The notes under the pieces are model-generated. The model searched no databases, was not told the DNA's origin, and saw only the letters and a program-made list of their open reading frames with translations. A stretch of DNA of 64,000 nucleotides from Gnetum montanum. Lineage: Eukaryota > Streptophyta > Gnetopsida > Gnetales > Gnetaceae. Numbering within the stretch: the first letter of the stretch is position 1; each line of letters starts with the position of its first letter. Shown here piece after piece: positions 61,502 through 64,000 of the stretch. The position numbers and the translations under genes are program-made. The DNA lies in NCBI GenBank assembly GCA_015680685.1, contig MNCI01000651.1, forward strand, positions 188,001-252,000, written 5' to 3'.

Positions 61502-61669
61502 TTATGATTTACGCATGATTTTATTGATGAAATTGAATAGTGGCCATATGAATGTTGGTGAGATTAATCATAAGATTTTCTGTATGCTTTTAAATATTTT
61601 CTTTTTTCTAGTTTTATATCTTTATTTATGCAAAGCGTAAGCAGAGTTGTTAAAGGCTTTGGATGGGTT

Positions 61670-61830
61670 GCGTTGCTGTGGGATGGAATTGCTAGTTTAA
61701 GGCCATCGTGGGCCGTCATGTAGCGTTTGTGTAAGATACAAGCGGATTAACTAGTTTTTGGCCGTTGCGGGCCTTTGCTAGTTTAAGGTCATTACGAGCC
61801 ATCACTATTTTTAGGCTGTTGTGGGCCGTT
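61670..61830. repeat. Spacer repeats of C (GCTAGTTTAAGGCCATCG)
   Basis: Four to five units of GCTAGTTTAAGGCCATCGTGGGCC-like words. Together with the weak block near 57130-57180 (TAGTTTAAGGTCG) they bracket the opposite-strand gene on both sides. 61831-62070 has no gene; it shows scattered GCGTAA words. Confidence 0.8.
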
Positions 61831-62069
61831 TGCGTAAGTCTGAAAGTGTAAGTGATAATAATGTACATGGTTTGCGTAATTGTACTAATGTGACTAATAG
61901 CAATTAAAGAGCGTAAATGGCATAACAGAAAATAAAATGTAGATGGCGTAGTGAATAGAAAGTGTAAATATGTATGTATATGTTAAAGAAAACTAACAAT
62001 GACATTGATAAGCGTAAGCGAAAAATTAGTGGAAATATGATGATGTGCGTAGATGCCACTCAGATCAAT

Positions 62070-62930
62070 CGCTAACTTGCAATTGTGTCTTGATGGCTTT
62101 TACGTTCAGTGATGCGTAAGGGTAGGGAGATTTGTGATCTGACTCCTCCATACCATCTTCCTAAAATGGTAAGTTGGCCCAGGCCAGGCTATCATCATTC
62201 GTTTTAGCTTGTTCAGGAATTCAAACATGGGTTTGATCTTCTAATGTTTCGACCTCTGAACCTCGCTCTTCTTTGATATTGTTGACAGTCCTAGGGGTTG
62301 TTTCATCACCACAGATAACCACCTCTCCCCTTGCGTAAGGTAGGTGTATCTCTTAGTATATAGGTGATGAAACCATCCTCAGTTGGGCAAGCCAAGACCT
62401 CCCTAGAATCAAATTGAAACCGGGCATCTCCTCGACAACGATGAATGTGGCATCTATTGGGAATTGATCCCCAACCACGAATTCGATATGCACCGTCCCC
62501 TTGACCTAAAATCGTGCCCCGTTGAACAACTTTAGGCATGTTTTCATTGTAGGAATAATCTAGTCGATCAGGCCCAACTTATCCATGATGGGATAAGGGA
62601 TGACATTCGTAGCCGCGCCATCGTCAACATGCATACTCCAGATCCGATGTTGAACAACCTGAATGGTGATAAACATGGGTTCAGTTGTCACTTGACCTTT
62701 CTCAAGATCTTCTTTAATGGATTCATTGTGAAAGGTCAACGAGGTTGGTTTAGGTTTCTCAGTGGTAGGAGGAAGCATGACTACATGTATCGCTTCCTCT
62801 TCTGCTAGTAAGCCTTCATCCACTGGTATGGATGTCAGCATACGAACCATAGCCTCATGGTGTTTTTGGGATGTCATAAGTAGATCATAGAGGCTCAATG
62901 TTGTGTTCTTCTATTTCAGAGCCTACTTGA
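62070..62930 (-). pseudogene. Protease of element C
   Basis: The conserved SLYDLLMTSQKHHEAMVRML block (62898-62840) precedes the catalytic segment, which reads HVDDGAATNVIPYPIMDKLG (near 62560-62640). Then come LILGRSWLA (near 62380-62410), LPYARGEVVICGDE and an acidic extension (to about 62130) ending in a lysine-containing tail. A GTTAGC word after the last conserved codon (near 62080) could be the sense-strand splice donor. Few stops. Confidence 0.8.
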
Positions 62931-64000
62931 CCTGCGTAAATGCATCGAGGAGGTCCCGTTCTCGGCTGGGTTGTTTATCCCCTCTGTCTTCTTCCATTCG
63001 CCCTAAGAGAAGAATCTCCCGAGGTGGAATAGTGTCAGTTGGAGGGTTTTGTTTCTTCCTACTGAGGGGAGGTCACTGTGTTTCTGTACCCTTGTCTTGC
63101 CCAAAAGGCATAGGTGCAGGGACAGAGGCCAAGGGCCTAGGCTTAGGGAAGCCTAGCATAGTATGGTTTTTGGTGGCATTGACTGATGCGTCTCCTTCCC
63201 TTTTTTTATTTGATGGTGATTGATGGTGATGGCTAGAAGCTTGCCCCTGTGTAAAAGGAGTAGCCAGTGGTTTTGGTACCCTAAGGATAAAAGGTGCCTT
63301 AGGGGTAGGCACGGGCATGGCCGCGACTTTACTGTTAGCATGAGGCTGAGTTAAAGCTAGAGAGGACGCTCGGATAACAAAGGGTGGCATCGGGACACCG
63401 CTAGCTGCCGATGAAGAGCTTACCCCCTAGGGTGAAGTAGTAGGTACACGTAAAACAAAGGGCTATTTAGGCATTACCTTCCCTTCACCGTATGTACTTA
63501 CCACGTTGATTGTGTATGGTGCGCTATTTGCGTTTAACAGATCCTTGTACACATGCAACGCCTATTTTTTGGGATGCGTTGGACTACTGCCGTCTAGTTT
63601 CAAAGAACCATCGTCGATCATGTGTTGAATGTCATCTTTCAACGCCTAGCAGTAATCAGTGTCGTGACCACACAACTGGTGGTAGTCACAAAAACGGTCC
63701 AACCTAAAAGACCTCGGAACTGGCGGTTCGTTGGGTAGGGCTAAAGAAGGATTCTTCAGCAATTCACAATGACACCTGTGATGCTGGAGAGCTTCTTCGG
63801 ATACCTTCTTATTCTGAATGTATCCTGCCCGTAACAATTATTTTAACAGTTCCAAATGTTTTATAGTCAGGGCTGTATACTTTGAGCGATCTATACCCTC
63901 AAAGTTTGGCTTTGGCTGGGGGGCTTTTCAGGGGCAAGTGTGTCTTGACCGGTGCTGCTTGCGCTAGCTGTGGTCTCGGGGGATGCCACGGGTGCCTTCT
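62931..64000 (-). pseudogene. 3' part of gag of element C (runs off the window)
   Basis: Visible from the right edge: a Pro/Ala-rich tail, the basic DRSKYTALTIKHLELL-like segment (near 63840-63890), then RAGYIQNKK and the nucleocapsid block FCDYHQLCGHDTDYC (near 63650-63700). In this block the cysteines and histidines of the zinc knuckle are intact, unlike in A, B, D and E. A Pro/Ser/Thr linker (63390-63070) then leads into the protease. One frameshift and a few stops. The capsid core lies beyond 64000. Confidence 0.8.

Larger units (their letters stand above)
50122..64000 (-). mobile_element. Element C: Tat-like Ty3/gypsy retrotransposon, minus strand, 5' end outside
   Basis: Reading leftward: partial gag (from beyond 64000), protease (about 62930-62070), spacer repeats, pol (56935-53490), tail repeats, an extra open frame, polypurine tract and 3' LTR (51703-50122). 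An opposite-strand gene lies at 57426-61501. Its frames are the least damaged in the window, e.g. an open RT stretch of 183 codons. It belongs to the family of G and is inserted in B. Confidence 0.92.

Overview
The window is plant nuclear DNA made almost entirely of large, nested LTR retrotransposons; I found no free-standing host gene, rRNA, tRNA or CRISPR. Gag, protease (PR), reverse transcriptase with a YVDD box, a first RNase H, a second archaeal-type RNase H (aRNH) and integrase (IN) are recognisable. The order RT-RNaseH-aRNH-IN, the very long internal regions and the tandem-repeat spacers point to the Tat/Ogre branch of plant Ty3/gypsy elements. A large repeat-rich genome such as a gymnosperm fits, but the species cannot be fixed from this sequence. 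Most reading frames carry stops or frameshifts, so elements are annotated as pseudogenes.

Layout, using my own labels. G (+): 3' end and 3' LTR, up to 3127, partly duplicated around a gap. G sits in D (-, 3128-14253). D and its relative E (+, 14606-19066) lie head to head in a 352-bp integrase fragment of an older element F (14254-14605). E is cut by B (+, 19067-50121). B is cut by A (28470-44001, complete, flanked by CCTAG on both sides). A contains a minus-strand solo LTR (34161-36130, flanked by CTCCT on both sides). B is also cut at 50122 by C (-, running past 64000), which belongs to the same family as G. Insertion order: F, then D and E, then G and B, then A and C, then the solo LTR.

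Architecture is shared: LTR, primer-binding site matching a tRNA-Asn-like 3' end, gag-PR, a long spacer, then a separate pol frame whose ATG follows a splice-acceptor-like AG by 10-12 bases, then tandem repeats, polypurine tract and LTR.

The main discovery is in the gag-PR/pol spacer. B, C and D each carry, on the strand opposite to gag-pol, a related multi-exon gene of about 3.4-4 kb. Its second exon encodes an FCP1/NIF-like (HAD phosphatase fold) domain, followed by a middle domain of unknown type, a basic patch, an acidic linker and a coiled-coil C-terminus. Intron positions and phases are conserved between elements, and exon 2 is 450 nt in both B and C. A lacks the gene. Introns can survive retrotransposition because they face the opposite way to the genomic RNA. 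This looks like a captured host-type gene kept as a passenger by a retrotransposon lineage.
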